This document shows, in pieces, positions 29,830 to 40,743 of a stretch of 56,716 nt of DNA (within the stretch, counting starts at the first letter, position 1; each line of letters begins with the position of its first letter). Origin of the DNA: Acanthamoeba sp. SK_2022b (lineage: Eukaryota > Discosea > Longamoebia > Acanthamoebidae); contig JANDJZ010000243.1 in NCBI GenBank assembly GCA_027943245.1, positions 1-56,716 on the forward strand. Direction: 5' to 3'. The position numbers were made by a program, and so were the translations under genes. The notes under the pieces are model-generated. The model worked only from the letters and a program-made list of their open reading frames with translations, was not told where the DNA came from and made no database searches.

Positions 29830-31005
29830 TCAAGACTTGAGGAACTTGGAGATCTGCTGGGCGAAGCTGTTCTGGGCGGCCAGCGACACGTCCCACACCA
29901 TGACGCCGCCGAACTGGTCGTCGTAGCGAACACCGCTCACGGTGCGCTGGACCGTGTTGGCATCGGCGAAGCCCGCGCCGCCCGAGTTGGCGCCCAGGCA
30001 GCCCACCACGACGCGCGTCTTGGGGCTGTGCTGCTGGGCCCACGACGACCAGGTGTTGTAGTTGAACGGGTTGGGCAGGCCGCACGTGGGCAGGTTGTTG
30101 TAGAACTGCACCCAGATGTAGTCGATCTTGCCCTGGTCGAGAGCGCTGCCCCACGAGTACGGGCCGTCATAGGCGTCAGGGAACGGGCACTGCGGCGCGG
30201 CGGAGAGGTAGTAGCGCTTGCTGTTGTCGGTGGAGTAGAGGCTGCTCAGCCTGTTGACCAGGGCGCCGTAGTGGGAGGCATCGCCCTTCTCGATGTCGAG
30301 ATCAATGCCGTCGATCTTCACGTTGTTGCCGAACGGGCGCGTGTTGGAGCTGCCACCGAGGAATAGGTTCCACAGGTCCTCGGCCACCTGGTTGCCCTGT
30401 TCATCGCTCGAGAGCCCGTAGTTGCCCGCGCCTCCGCCGATCGACAGGAAGATGCGCTTGCCGTTGGCCTGGCACTTGAGAATGTCCTGGCCGATGTCGT
30501 AGCACTTGAGCAGGTTGGTCCCGGGGAAGGTCTCCCAACAGCTGTGTCACACCATCGCTGTAGCGATCAGCGCCCATGCAGGCATGGAAACACAGCGGCA
30601 GGAGGGGAGGAGGTGTGCGTACTGTCCGGCGAAGTTGATCTGGAGGTCGCCGCCGTAGCCAAACTGGGGCACGAAGCCGAGCACGATGATGTCGTAGGTG
30701 CTGTCTTGGCAGTAGTCGGCCAAGTTGCCCTCATTGCCTGACGAGTCCTGACCCCAGTAGCCGACCTGGAGGACCGGCCGACAACCAGGAGATAAAATTA
30801 AGTTAGTTATTTATTATAATGTTCATTTATGAAACTATTGCGATAAAGAACAGGAAAACAATACGCCAAAAAGGCACAACCAAAGGTGAGATTATGACGG
30901 TAGTACCATAAGCTGGTTATCGGCCAGGTCGGCCTCGAAGGAGGCGAGAGCGAAGCAAAAGAAGCTGGCCAGCAAGAAGGCGGTAAGGCTAGTGAGGCGA
31001 GCCAT
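29830..31005 (-). CDS. Secreted GH18 chitinase (class III-like)
   Basis: About 330 residues in about four exons. ATG 31003-31005 opens a signal peptide (MARLTSLTAFLLASFFCFAL). The mature part starts VLQVGYWGQDSSGNEGNL, typical of hevamine-type chitinases. Then follow DYCQDSTYDIIVLGFV, RIFLSIGGGAGNYGLSS (SxGG motif), VKIDGIDLDIEKGD (the catalytic DxxDxDxE with Glu as acid), YYLSAAPQCPFPDA, IDYIWVQFYNN and GGVMVWDVSLAAQN. It ends at TAG 29830-29832. The role would be hydrolysis of chitin from fungal or arthropod food, or cyst-wall turnover. Confidence 0.9.
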
Positions 31006-31205
31006 GGTGTGCGCGTGTGGTGCAAAAAGATTGTTTGCCGGTCTCCCTTGCGCGCCCCTCTTGCACGGCAGGCTTCCGCCAATCCAGCGCAGCAAATGTG
31101 ATAACCAATCGCCATTCGTCCGACACTTTTTTGTTGTCTGTTGCTGGTTGGTGGAGTAGTTGTTGGAGTAATCCAAGGCAATCACGAGATAAGTTTGCAA
31201 CATTC

Positions 31206-33106
31206 TCAGGGCATGCCTTGTTGCAGCGCCAGGTCCACAAAGGAGTGGAACGGCGTGCTGCTGCGATGGGTAGTGTGTCCGTATTCGAGGCCGAGGGCGC
31301 AGGCCAAGAAGTAGTGGAAGTGGCGGCAGGACAGGCCGCCGTCGCGCGACTTGCCTGGCTTCAGTAGCATGGCCCACAACTGCCTAACGGTGTTCTGAGC
31401 GTCCTGCATCTGCGGCAAAGGGAGGAGATTGAAGCTGAGCATCGCCCGACCGCCTCTTGCTCGGGCGATGAGGGAATGCACACGAGTACCGAACGGCTCC
31501 ACTGCGTGCCCTTATCATCCCGGAAGAATTGCCACTTCCTGATAATAACACATATGCACATGTGTTTGGATCATGATGCATGTGCATATGTGCGCATGTG
31601 TATGTGATGTGTGCGCCCGGGTGAGTGTCCGAACAAATGCAACTGGGCAAGGGTAAAACGCGTGGGGACACATACCCAGCGTTGGTTCCGACGTAGCACG
31701 TCACGTCACACTCCTCGAAGTATCTGCTACACGTACCACCTGAGCAGAGAGAAAGAAGAGAGTGAAAAAAGAGAGTCAGGCGGCGAGCTCCCGGGCCTCA
31801 ATCAGGGCCTGACCAATGACACACGGAACAACCTGTCTTTTGGGTGCTTACAAGCATGCACGCCTCCCCGATGAACTTGGCGGTCGCCTTTGCAACATTG
31901 ACGTAATGCACGTCTGAAGAACGAAAACGAAAAGACCAATCGAAGACAGGTTCGTTTGAGCCTACGCGCGGCGCAGAGACCGAGGCGTGCCGGTCAGGAG
32001 GGCGAGTACCATCGTCGCTGGGCTCCACCTTTTCCGTTGCCGAGGTGATGCAGGTCATGAGCATGAGCATGCGCACCTGCTTCCTCTGCAGCGCATTTTC
32101 GATTTTGGGCTCCTTCTCGCACAGCTTCCTCCAGCATTTGTCCGAATCATCGACGTCTTCCTCGTCTTCTTCATACTCCTCCTCCTCCTCTTCACCGCCG
32201 CCCGTGACCTCGCTCATCGCGATGCCCCGCTCGGCGAGCCTGGCCTCCAAATCGCGGCGTTCCTCCTCACCGAGCTCCTTGGATTCTAGCGCGTTCTCGT
32301 TCTCCTCCTCCTCCTCCTCCTCATCATCTTCAGTAGCCTCCTCACCCCCAAGCCACTGCTCGACCGTGGTCGCGTAGTGGGCTCGGTACGCTCGAGTCTT
32401 GGCCTCGTTGGTCAGGGTCTCGAGGGCCACGAGCCGCTCGTCGGGGTCGCCTTCAACCGACAGCCGTGCCAGGTCCCCCACGAGCAGGCGCCACGAGAGC
32501 CGCTCGTCTGTGTCACGCAAGTCCATGAGCAACACGCACACGCACACGAATGTAAACGCTGCGGTTACCGGTGGCGATGAAGGCCTCGCACCACACGCTC
32601 TCGTAGGGCATCACCAGGGGGTGGTCCAGACCGCGCAGCCGGGCTCTGTTGCTGGAGGCGAAGAAAGCGCGGACCGCGCGCGCGCCGTGGAGCTGTAGGA
32701 CAGCCTGCATGGCCGCGTGGGTGGCCTCTCCGCGCTCGCGCCGGAACAGGTGGCGCCACACGGCCTCGCTCGTGTCGGAGCCGGAGCCGATGAGACCATG
32801 GAGCCTGCGGCTGGCGCACGATAGGCGCAAGAGGTCCGCCGAACCGGCGTGGTGGCACACGGCCAAAAGAGCGTCGTCATTGAGCGCCTCTAGCGCACTG
32901 CTCACTGTATCAGAGGCCTTCTTGCTCTGCGCCAGGCAAGTTGACTTCAGTGGGAGACTGTCTGCAGTACAGTAGCTACCCAAACGTACCGACGCGTGGC
33001 GGGCCTTCTTTTGAGGCTTGGCTTCTTCTCGCGTCTCTTCATCTTTGCCTCCAGCTATCTGTTCGCTTCCTTTTCTTCGAAGAGGCCAAGGAAAGAAAAT
33101 TGACAT
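31206..33106 (-). CDS. F-box-like protein with acidic region
   Basis: About seven exons. ATG 33104-33106 opens a Lys/Glu-rich N-terminus. After one intron comes an F-box-like segment: SALEALNDDALLAVCHHAG, ADLLRLSCASRRLHGLIGS, TSEAVWRHLFRRERGE. Such segments bind SKP1 in SCF ubiquitin ligases. Next are PYESVWCEAFIATG, ERLSWRLLVGDLARLSVEGD and a long Glu-rich stretch (about 32150-32340). Later exons encode VHYVNVAKATAKFIGEACML, ECDVTCYVGTNAG, KWQFFRDDKGTQWSRS and CRHFHYFLACALGLEYGH, ending at TGA/TAG near 31206. The part after the F-box has no recognised domain. One acceptor near 31706 is inferred from frame alone. Confidence 0.7.
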
Positions 33107-33124
33107 TAAAAAAAAAAAAAAAAA
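33107..33124. repeat. Poly(A) tract
   Basis: A run of about 17 A bases on the plus strand, just upstream of the F-box gene start and at the edge of the copia relic. It may mark an old insertion border or simply be a homopolymer. Confidence 0.6.
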
Positions 33125-33149
33125 CTTAGCCCCTTGAGAAAAAGATACC

Positions 33150-35990
33150 AAAAACTGATTTCCCTTTCTGCTATGGGTACCCTCTCAGAAAGGTTGACAA
33201 CATTGATGTGAAGACACAACCCTGGAGCTGGAGGAGCCTGTCCCATCACCTACCAGGTCTTCAGCATTGTCCCTGTTCAACATTGGAGCTCTTGATAGAT
33301 GCTTCAAGAGGCTTTTGAACTCTTGACCAATCCTCATATGTTACAAAATTGGTTCCCAAAGAACAAAAGAGCTGGTTCTCAAGGGAGGACTTGGTTCATG
33401 TTGCTGAACTCTGTAAGCAATTCAAGGTCCTCCATGCTTCTCTCCATATATGTGGAGATGGCTTTAAGGCACCATGACCTTGCCAATGGGCTCTCAGCAT
33501 TGCAGTTACAATTTCGTATGCAATGCACATGTGGATGCCTGTGACAAGATCTACATCTACCCACAATATGGTGAGGATGTTAAACCAGCCTCTCCAACAC
33601 ACTGTGAAAGTGTGCTGCCTGGCTCCAGCTCTAGGTTGGCTGAGTTCAGGAGGAGTTGGCGTAGTCAAGGCTTGTATGTCAGGGAAGACAAGGTTCTGCT
33701 CAAGCCTGTCAATGTTGATGCTCACATGCAGCTTGCATCTATGACCAAGCCATTGGTCGCCAAAGTCTTTTCTGCTCTCAGCATGGGAGGCTCACCCAGA
33801 GACCAGCACAAGTGGCTCTGGGAAACTGGCGCTACAGCATCAATGACACCATGCAGTGAGAACCTGTGCAATCTACAACCACTCACCAAGCCTCTCAAGG
33901 TGAGACTCAGTGATGGTAGCTGCATAGATCACCACCATGTTGGCTGCTGTCATCACTCCCTTCTTGGTTGGCTGAGGTGGGCAGCCATGTAAGGCCCAGC
34001 ATTGATCAACTAAGTGGTTGGTGCAGAAGTAGTGGTTGCAGTATGTCTTGCCAGACTCATCTGGTGACGCCTTGGCCCCTTGCTTGCCCTTGTAGTTGCC
34101 CTTGAAATTGCCCTGGCCCGATCTGCCCTTGCTGCCCTTGGACTGCTGGGTCTCAGTCACATGGTCGTAGTTCAGCTGTTGAGCAGGCTTGGCCTGGCTC
34201 TTGAGGTTGTTGATCATGGCTTCCTCTTGAAGGAGCACTTGGGTAAGCCAGCCCAGAGTGCTGCCTCTTCCTCCCTTCTGTGCAGTAGCTCTGGCAACTG
34301 ACTGGTCTACTCAGCCTTGCCTACCATTGCTTTGGGCTTCCTGGTCCTTCCTTGGCTGTCTCCTGCTCTTGTCTTGTTCTCCATGGGCTGTTCCTCATAA
34401 CCAAACCAATCATTATTGGGTTCACTATAGGGATTTCATTGAGCTCTGCATCCAGGTCTGACCTCCTTCTCCTCCCTTGCATATGTCTCCCAGTACTTCT
34501 TCAAAGTCCACAAGCACCTACCTGGTGCACCCAACAGGCAGCTGAGCCTCTGCCAGAGCAGTCATAAGCTTGGTCACCTTCCTTGCATTGTTTGCCCAAT
34601 CCTGAAGGCTGGTTGGGGAGGTGGCTGTGATGGAGCGTGACATGTTTCTGGTGAACTTGATGTTGATAGTATGGTTGTGCTACAAAGCATGCTTATTGGC
34701 TCCCACTGTGGAGGCTAATAATGAGCCTAAGGGAAGTTGAAAATTTGTATCCAAAACAACAGAAATTATTGCTGAATTCACAAGCTATGCCCATGATTGT
34801 AACCAAGAATCATCTCTACAACCTCTATTGCAGAGCAATGGCAAGGTGTGCCATCTATCATAAAAAATCTTGAGATTCTAACCCAATGCAAATCAGGAGA
34901 AAAGTGCTTGAATGAGGTCAACATAGAGATGCTGGAAGGATTGGGAGCATGACTATCAGATGCCACATAAAAAATTTGGTCTGCATCTAGATCTAGTTGT
35001 AGCATTGTGACCTGGAGGGGAATCATCAAATTTGAGTGTGTTTTGTACATGATCAAAAAGGCATCAAGGAGACTTCCAAAAAAAAAAAAAAAATGTCCAG
35101 GAAATGGCATCATGAATGTGTACATGATGCAATGAGTAAAGGGAGATAGTACCAAATGGGCGTAACTCTATCCAAGCACATGCAGTATCATTGGTGGACA
35201 GCCTCCCCATCTGCAATGTGTCTTTTCCAAAATACCAGGCAGGCAGGAAAGCAACACGCCACACACTTATGTTTGGCCAGGAAGTGGCTGGTGGTCCATA
35301 ATTGTCCTCTACCATGGGTGTGAGGCAGCTTGTGCTGAGATATCAAAATCTACAAGCTCTAATCACCAAAATGTCAAACCTACTATTAAACTCCTCTGTG
35401 CTGTTTATGCAGACATCTACAGGGTGGTGGTGCTCTTGCCAAATCCCATTGAGATGGGTGGTAGGATTGTGCTACTCACACATTGATGTAGCCAGTGGCA
35501 ACTTCTATGGCTGGTAGTGGGCAGTTTGCCAATGTGCATGCCAAGACTGAGGGCAGACATCAACATGATGGTTCAGTGTCATTGTGTGCATGCTGTTTTT
35601 CTTGTAGGCCTGCAGTTTTGGGATCATGACAATATCCTGCCCTGGTGACTTTCTGAAAGTCGCAGTGTGTAATGTGTAGGACTGCTGCAGATTACATTGT
35701 GTACACATACAATGTGATTGTGTGCATTTTACTTTGTTTTAAGATATGCTTTCACCATTATGAACTGATGTGCTTATTTTGTGTATCAATGTTCTCCTAT
35801 TTTAATCTGTGCAAGGGAGCAGGCTACCAGTTCTCAAGTACCTTCTTCAGGCCTACACAACTCTGGCTTTGCCTGAATGGGAGATGTTTTAGGACCATGT
35901 CAGTGCCCAATTGGGACTGTATCTTCATGCAAGAGGATGATTTTTATTCTGAGTTTGGTGTACCACACTTGTTAAAGACTTTTTGAGTTC
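33150..35990. mobile_element. Scrambled Ty1/copia retrotransposon relic
   Basis: AT-richer, intronless-looking and full of stops. On the plus strand about 33474-33930 encodes decayed Gag-Pol-like sequence ending in HKWLWETGATASMTP, then PLTKPLKVRLSDGS, which corresponds to the copia protease entry (usually DSGATSHM). On the minus strand about 34650-33930 encodes Gag: SITATSPTSLQDWANNARK, LMTALAEAQLPVG, LLQEEAMINNLKSQAKPAQQ and a zinc-knuckle-like YCNHYFCTNHLVDQCWALHG with GCPPQPTKKG. The two opposed pieces meet near 33930, so at least two copies or fragments are joined head to head. From 34700 to 35990 further decayed sequence of the same composition has no certain motif. No LTR pair was identified. 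Confidence 0.65.
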
Positions 35991-35993
35991 AGG

Positions 35994-38118
35994 TCAGTGT
36001 GTCCTTCTTTCGCCCAAAGCCACGGAACATGGCACTGCTCTTCTCACCTGCTTTCTTCCTTGCTCTCTCTGAATCAGCGGCATGCAGGGCATTCCTCTCA
36101 CCTTTGACCTGCCAGGGCACTTTAGACCACACCAGAGCCAATCACCAACAGACCAAGAAAGTACCTGGTCAAGCTGTACTTGCAGCTTGGCAATCTTCTC
36201 CTTCAGTGCATCCATGCTTTCCTCGCCATTCTCCTCCATCTCCCTCTTTTCCTCTGTGGCGTTTGGGGGTAGGGGGAATGCCTGCACACTCATGAAGTCA
36301 GAGTCCCTGATTTGTGGCCACACAAACACTCAAGCGCACACCACACATCGCCTACAATGGGGGAGGTCAACCTGGGTCATGCGGAACAGCACCAGATCGC
36401 GGATGTGGAGGAGGTCTTCATCTTCATAGCGGGTGTTGAGACCAATAGCTGAGTCATTGAGCTCAAGAATGTACTCCTTGCCATCCACACGGCTGTGCAC
36501 TCCATCCAATGCGCACATATCCATGCCAAGGGCCTTGCTCGCCAGATCAATCCAGCCTGCCCAAATAGATGGTGGTGAGTCAGCTCTGTGTGTGCATGCA
36601 TGTGCGCAGTGTGTACGTTTGTATTGAGGTGTGACTGGAATGTCCTCGTCTTTCTGGCTGAAGCCCTTGCCCTTCCAATTAGTTGAGAACCTGACATGGA
36701 ATTGAGATCAGTCAACTCTCCGAGCCATTGCTCAAGGTTGGTGGCAGAGACACCTGCGAAATGCACGATAGTTGTCACCAATCTTTTGAATCCTGAAGTC
36801 ATAGTCCCAGTCTGATATAAGCACAAAGAACGAAGAATGAAAAATGAAAAACGAAACAAAGAGCGAAAAGCGTCGAATGAGTTCTGGTGAAGCCCGTGGC
36901 CAATGCCAAGGCCGCCATTCGTGACAGTACCGATGAACGGCTCCGTGGTGACATAGCGATCCTGAAGCGCGATAACTACTCACAGTAGCAAGAGAAGAGT
37001 CAGTGTTAGAGCAAGGAGAAGCTCGAGCACGCACACCCTTGAGGAAGTCGCACCGCTCTGGAAGTCTTCAAACTCGCTCTGGCTGTTGAGCTTCATCTTG
37101 CCAAACCCTGGCAGAGCAAGTCATGATAAAACAGAAACAAACAGGGATCAGTATGAGTTTGTACAAGCCATTGCGCGTGCACGGTAGCTACAGGGTTGCC
37201 TTACCGGCGTGGGCCGTGCCAAGCTTCGCGACGATGGGAAATCCTGAGCAAAAGGTCATCGCCTTCCAATCTGCGTAGCAACTGCACGCCTCTCCACGTG
37301 GGAGAGAGCTCAATTAGGTTTTCTCACTCGGCGCATGACGTCGACTGCTCTTGGGCCCGGCGCACGCTTGTTCGATGAGAGGGAACTCGTCCTTCCCGAG
37401 CTCCTTCTGGATGGCCTTGAGCTTGCCATACACGATCGGCTTTGCCATGGAGTTGTCAGTCGACCGAAGAGGCGGGTTAGCTCATTAGTTGGCTGTCTTG
37501 TCAGTGTTGTAGTAACAACCAACCTTGTTTTGACAGAAGTAGAGAGAATCCAACGTGTTGACGGACGGCACATTGGAGTGCATGAACGCATAGAGCCTGT
37601 TCCTGTAGTCCTGTTGCATGTGTACTGATCAATGTAAGTTGCTGCGTATTGGCGTACAAAGCAGGGCTGGGCCTGATTACCTGGCCAAAGACGCCCTGTA
37701 GGGCACTGCGGACAAGCAAGAAGTCGGGAGTGATGGACCTGCGACTGCCGCCCGACGGAGCAATGTCCACCACGCACCCACAGTCACTGTACGATACCAT
37801 CCTGATATCTGTTCCGAAGTCAGTCAAGCACAATGAAAAGAAAGAAAAAAGCAAAATTAATAACTTATCAATTAGTGTAAGAAAGGGAAGCCCACCATCC
37901 CACGAAGCCATTTCTACGGCAACTTCGACCAGGCCAGCGTGCAGGGTGGCGCCCCTGAAGACCTTCGGCCAGTCAATGGTGGCCCGCCCACCAATTACGA
38001 GCAAGGTGCGTCGCTTCACCAGCTGCACCATCTTTGCCTGCTTCACGTCCCGCGCTTCGGCTTCGCCCACGGCCTCATCCTTGGCCGGCTGTCTCTCTTC
38101 GTTCTTCTCAGCTTGCAT
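35994..38118 (-). CDS. Synapsin-like ATP-grasp protein
   Basis: About twelve exons with phase-consistent GT-AG junctions give about 420 residues that follow the synapsin C domain throughout. Start at ATG 38116-38118. Blocks: RRTLLVIGGRATIDWPKVF, GCVVDIAPSGGSRRSITPDF, LLVRSALQGVFGQ, YAFMHSNVPSVNTLDSLYF, YGKLKAIQKELGKDEFPLIE, FPIVAKLGTAHAGFGKMK (ATP-grasp Lys and Gly-rich loop; animal synapsins have VVVKMGHAHSGMGK), SVVIALQDRYVTTEPFI, DWDYDFRIQKIGDNYRAF, FSTNWKGKGFSQ, WIDLASKALGMDMCALDG and EYILELNDSAIGL (acidic metal-binding strand). A coiled-coil-prone segment (DALKEKIAKLQVQLDQ) and a basic tail follow; stop TGA 35994-35996. Animal synapsins tether synaptic vesicles and bind ATP. The short domain A with its phosphorylated Ser is not evident. 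A vesicle-associated or enzymatic ATP-grasp role is inferred. Confidence 0.88.
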
Positions 38119-38337
38119 TTGCTTCTGCTACAAATGGCCCGCCAAATTTTAGTTTACAGCGAAAGCGAAATTGCTCGAGAGGTGCCGTGACGGAACGAAA
38201 CTGGCGGTAATCGCTCGGTAGGGGAGCATGCTTTTTCCGTTTGGGAGAAGTAATAAGCTGATGTCGAAGAGACGGTGCAGGCAAAAAGAAGAGAAGACCG
38301 TGGCTTCGGGCTAAGACAAGAAGAGGACGGTAAGAAA
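38119..38337. promoter_or_regulatory. Divergent promoter between synapsin-like gene and small gene
   Basis: The 219 bases between two divergent start codons. No distinct TATA box is seen; the region is purine-rich towards the small gene (about 38255-38335). Confidence 0.35.
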
Positions 38338-38827
38338 ATGTCATCTACCGCAAAAACCAAACCAGAACAGTGAGCGCCAACATTCACAACTTTCATCTCG
38401 TGTTTTCGGTTCTGGGTTCAACTGGCTCTCTCAAACGACCGCCGTGGTTGTGGCCAAGGGAGGTGGAGGCCGATCGGCAGCACGCGGTGCCCTGGAAGGT
38501 TAGCCGTAGCACGAAGAGGACAAGCTACCAATCAGATGAGCTGACAGGTGACCGCCGCGGCAGGTACAAGTTGGGCCATGGCGCTACCAACTTCAGCACG
38601 ACCAACCACCACCAAAGCAAGACCTGACCATCATTGATAATAAGCAAGATGACGTTGAACAAGCTGATGCTGAGCCTGCTCTTCGGCCAGTTTCCTCACA
38701 TGTTGATGTGGGAACGGCCACAAAAGATGACCCAGTGGTGGTGCAACGACGTCATCATCAACGACACCTCCACTTCCACATGCACATAGCAGCCAAGAGC
38801 TGCCAGGAGCGGTTGATCGGGTCGTAG
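38338..38827 (+). CDS. Possible small three-exon protein, unknown function
   Basis: ATG 38338 opens MSSTAKTKPEQ. A GTGAGC donor (38370) joins to an acceptor GGCCAAG (about 38458), giving EVEADRQHAVPWK. A GTTAGC donor (about 38499) joins to GCGGCAG (38562), giving VQVGPWRYQLQHDQPPPKQD, then LTIIDNKQDDVEQADAEPAL and a His-rich end, stopping at TAG 38825-38827. All junctions are GT-AG and in phase, and the result is about 110 residues with no internal stop. No family is recognised. It is divergent from the synapsin-like gene and convergent with the phospholipase B-like gene. Confidence 0.4.
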
Positions 38828-38872
38828 GATAAATAAAATACGTTGAGATAGATTTTTAGGCCAGGTAGCTCG

Positions 38873-39695
38873 CTATTCGAACTTGGCTGGCTGCATGGTG
38901 ACGAAGGGGAAGTGGAATCGGAGAGGCTGGCCGACGTGCGAGTAGGTGTCCCACTTGCCCGTCCAGGCAAAGACGGGCTGATCCTGGTAGGTGGGTCCGT
39001 TGATCGCCTCGAACTTCATCTCCTTCAGCCGAGCCAGCGACGTGGCCTGTGCGATCAACGTACCGAGTCCACACAACACTCAGCACGCAGCACACCACGC
39101 ACCACCCAGCCGCACGTAGAAGGCGACAACGCGTACCTTGGTGTCATAGCCGCCCTCAGGCGCGGGGTTGGACTTCTCCAGGTCAAAGCGAGCGGCGATG
39201 GAATAGCCTGGCGTGGCCCAAGACGCACTGGGACGTCAGTGGCAGTGTAGGTCAGCCAGCGAGAGGGAGAGAGGGAGGCCGTACCGGGGTGGCCCTGAGA
39301 GTAGGGATCGTTCTGCCAATCGTTGTAGCGGAGGATGGACTTGAACGCCTCAAAGTCCGTTACGTTGCCCTGGTCCCTGCACGTCTCATGTGAGTAATGC
39401 TCTCACATGATTTCTCTTATTCAAATTGAATTATAAGACATCACGCCTGGTTGGTTGTGATTGCTGAATACAAGGACGATAAAATAATAAGAAATCAGTG
39501 ATGACACGCACCGTCTGAAGATGTTGGCGCGGCAGCAGTGCTGGTAGCTGGCCATGACCGGCTGCTTCTTGGCCATTTCCACGTATCCCGCGGCCTCGTA
39601 GACGCGGGGATAGAAGGGGACGTTGTAGGAGGGCCAGTAGCCCTCGGCCAGGTTGCTCGTCTGATCGGCCCTGCGCACAGTCAAAGAGTTGTATG

Positions 39696-39778
<83 letters not shown>

Positions 39779-39903
39779 CCAAGCGCAAACGGACTACCAC
39801 GCGAGACGCACCACTCGATGTAGCCCGGAATCTGTTCGAGGATGGTGAGCGTGTAGGGATTCAGCTGCACACCCTTGTCGAAACGCTTGGCATCTGTTTT
39901 TTG

Positions 39904-39974
<71 letters not shown>

Positions 39975-40675
39975 CAAATAACTTTAGGGGGGCAGTGATA
40001 ACGTGGTGCGTACCAAGGATCATCCACTGGTTGTTGTATGTCCCGCTTTGATAGCGCGAGTAGGTGTTGGCCCACTGCGGACCGGAGCTGGCCTGCAGTT
40101 GTTGGTCCCGAGAGCAGTGAGACGTGGTGGAGAGGGAGAAGGGGGGGGTTGATCGACGGCGGGACTGGTGTGCGCATACCATTCGGTTGGCCAGCATCGT
40201 GCGCTGCCAGCTGAGCAGCACCTGCGAGTCGTTCCTCACGACGGCGTAGAGACTCTCGTTGAAGACTGACAGCGAAGTCTCGATCACGACCAGCTCCCGG
40301 TTGGTGATGTAGAAGTCGTCGAGCGACACGAGGAAGCCGGGATAGGACGAGAAGATGACGCTCTTGGCCTCGGTCGATGGGTTGGACAGCGGCAGCGTGT
40401 AGGACTTGGCGATGCGCAGCATCGATTCATAGGAGAACCACGCCGTGTGACCTTTTACCCCTCCCCCAATGGGGCCACATGTGAGGTGAGAGCAGCAAGG
40501 GCGAGAAGAGAGGGAGGAGGGAGGGAGGGAGGAATTGGGAGGGGCACCGGCAAAGACGTCTGAGAGATCGCCGGTGACCTTGATCAGCGCCGAGCAGTGC
40601 GTGTTGTAGACCCAATTACGCAACTGGTCTTCGGTCATCATGTTGCGCGGGGGACGGCCGGGAAGCGCCTGCACC

Positions 40676-40743
<68 letters not shown>

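Noticed and set aside
32150..32340. Gly/Ser-rich or Ser-rich plus-strand frame over the acidic stretch
   Set aside because: It is the antisense of the Glu/Asp-rich linker in the F-box protein exon.
34778..35315. Possible copia integrase or reverse transcriptase on the minus strand
   Set aside because: Some stretches (LRPFGTISLYSL, AFLIMYKTHSNL) faintly recall Pol sequence but no catalytic motif is recognisable, and the position upstream of Gag is wrong for a simple element.
39421..40740. 439-codon frame containing long Val-Cys and Thr-His runs
   Set aside because: The runs are translations of intronic GT/CA microsatellites. The real phospholipase B-like exons sit between them and are joined by splicing.
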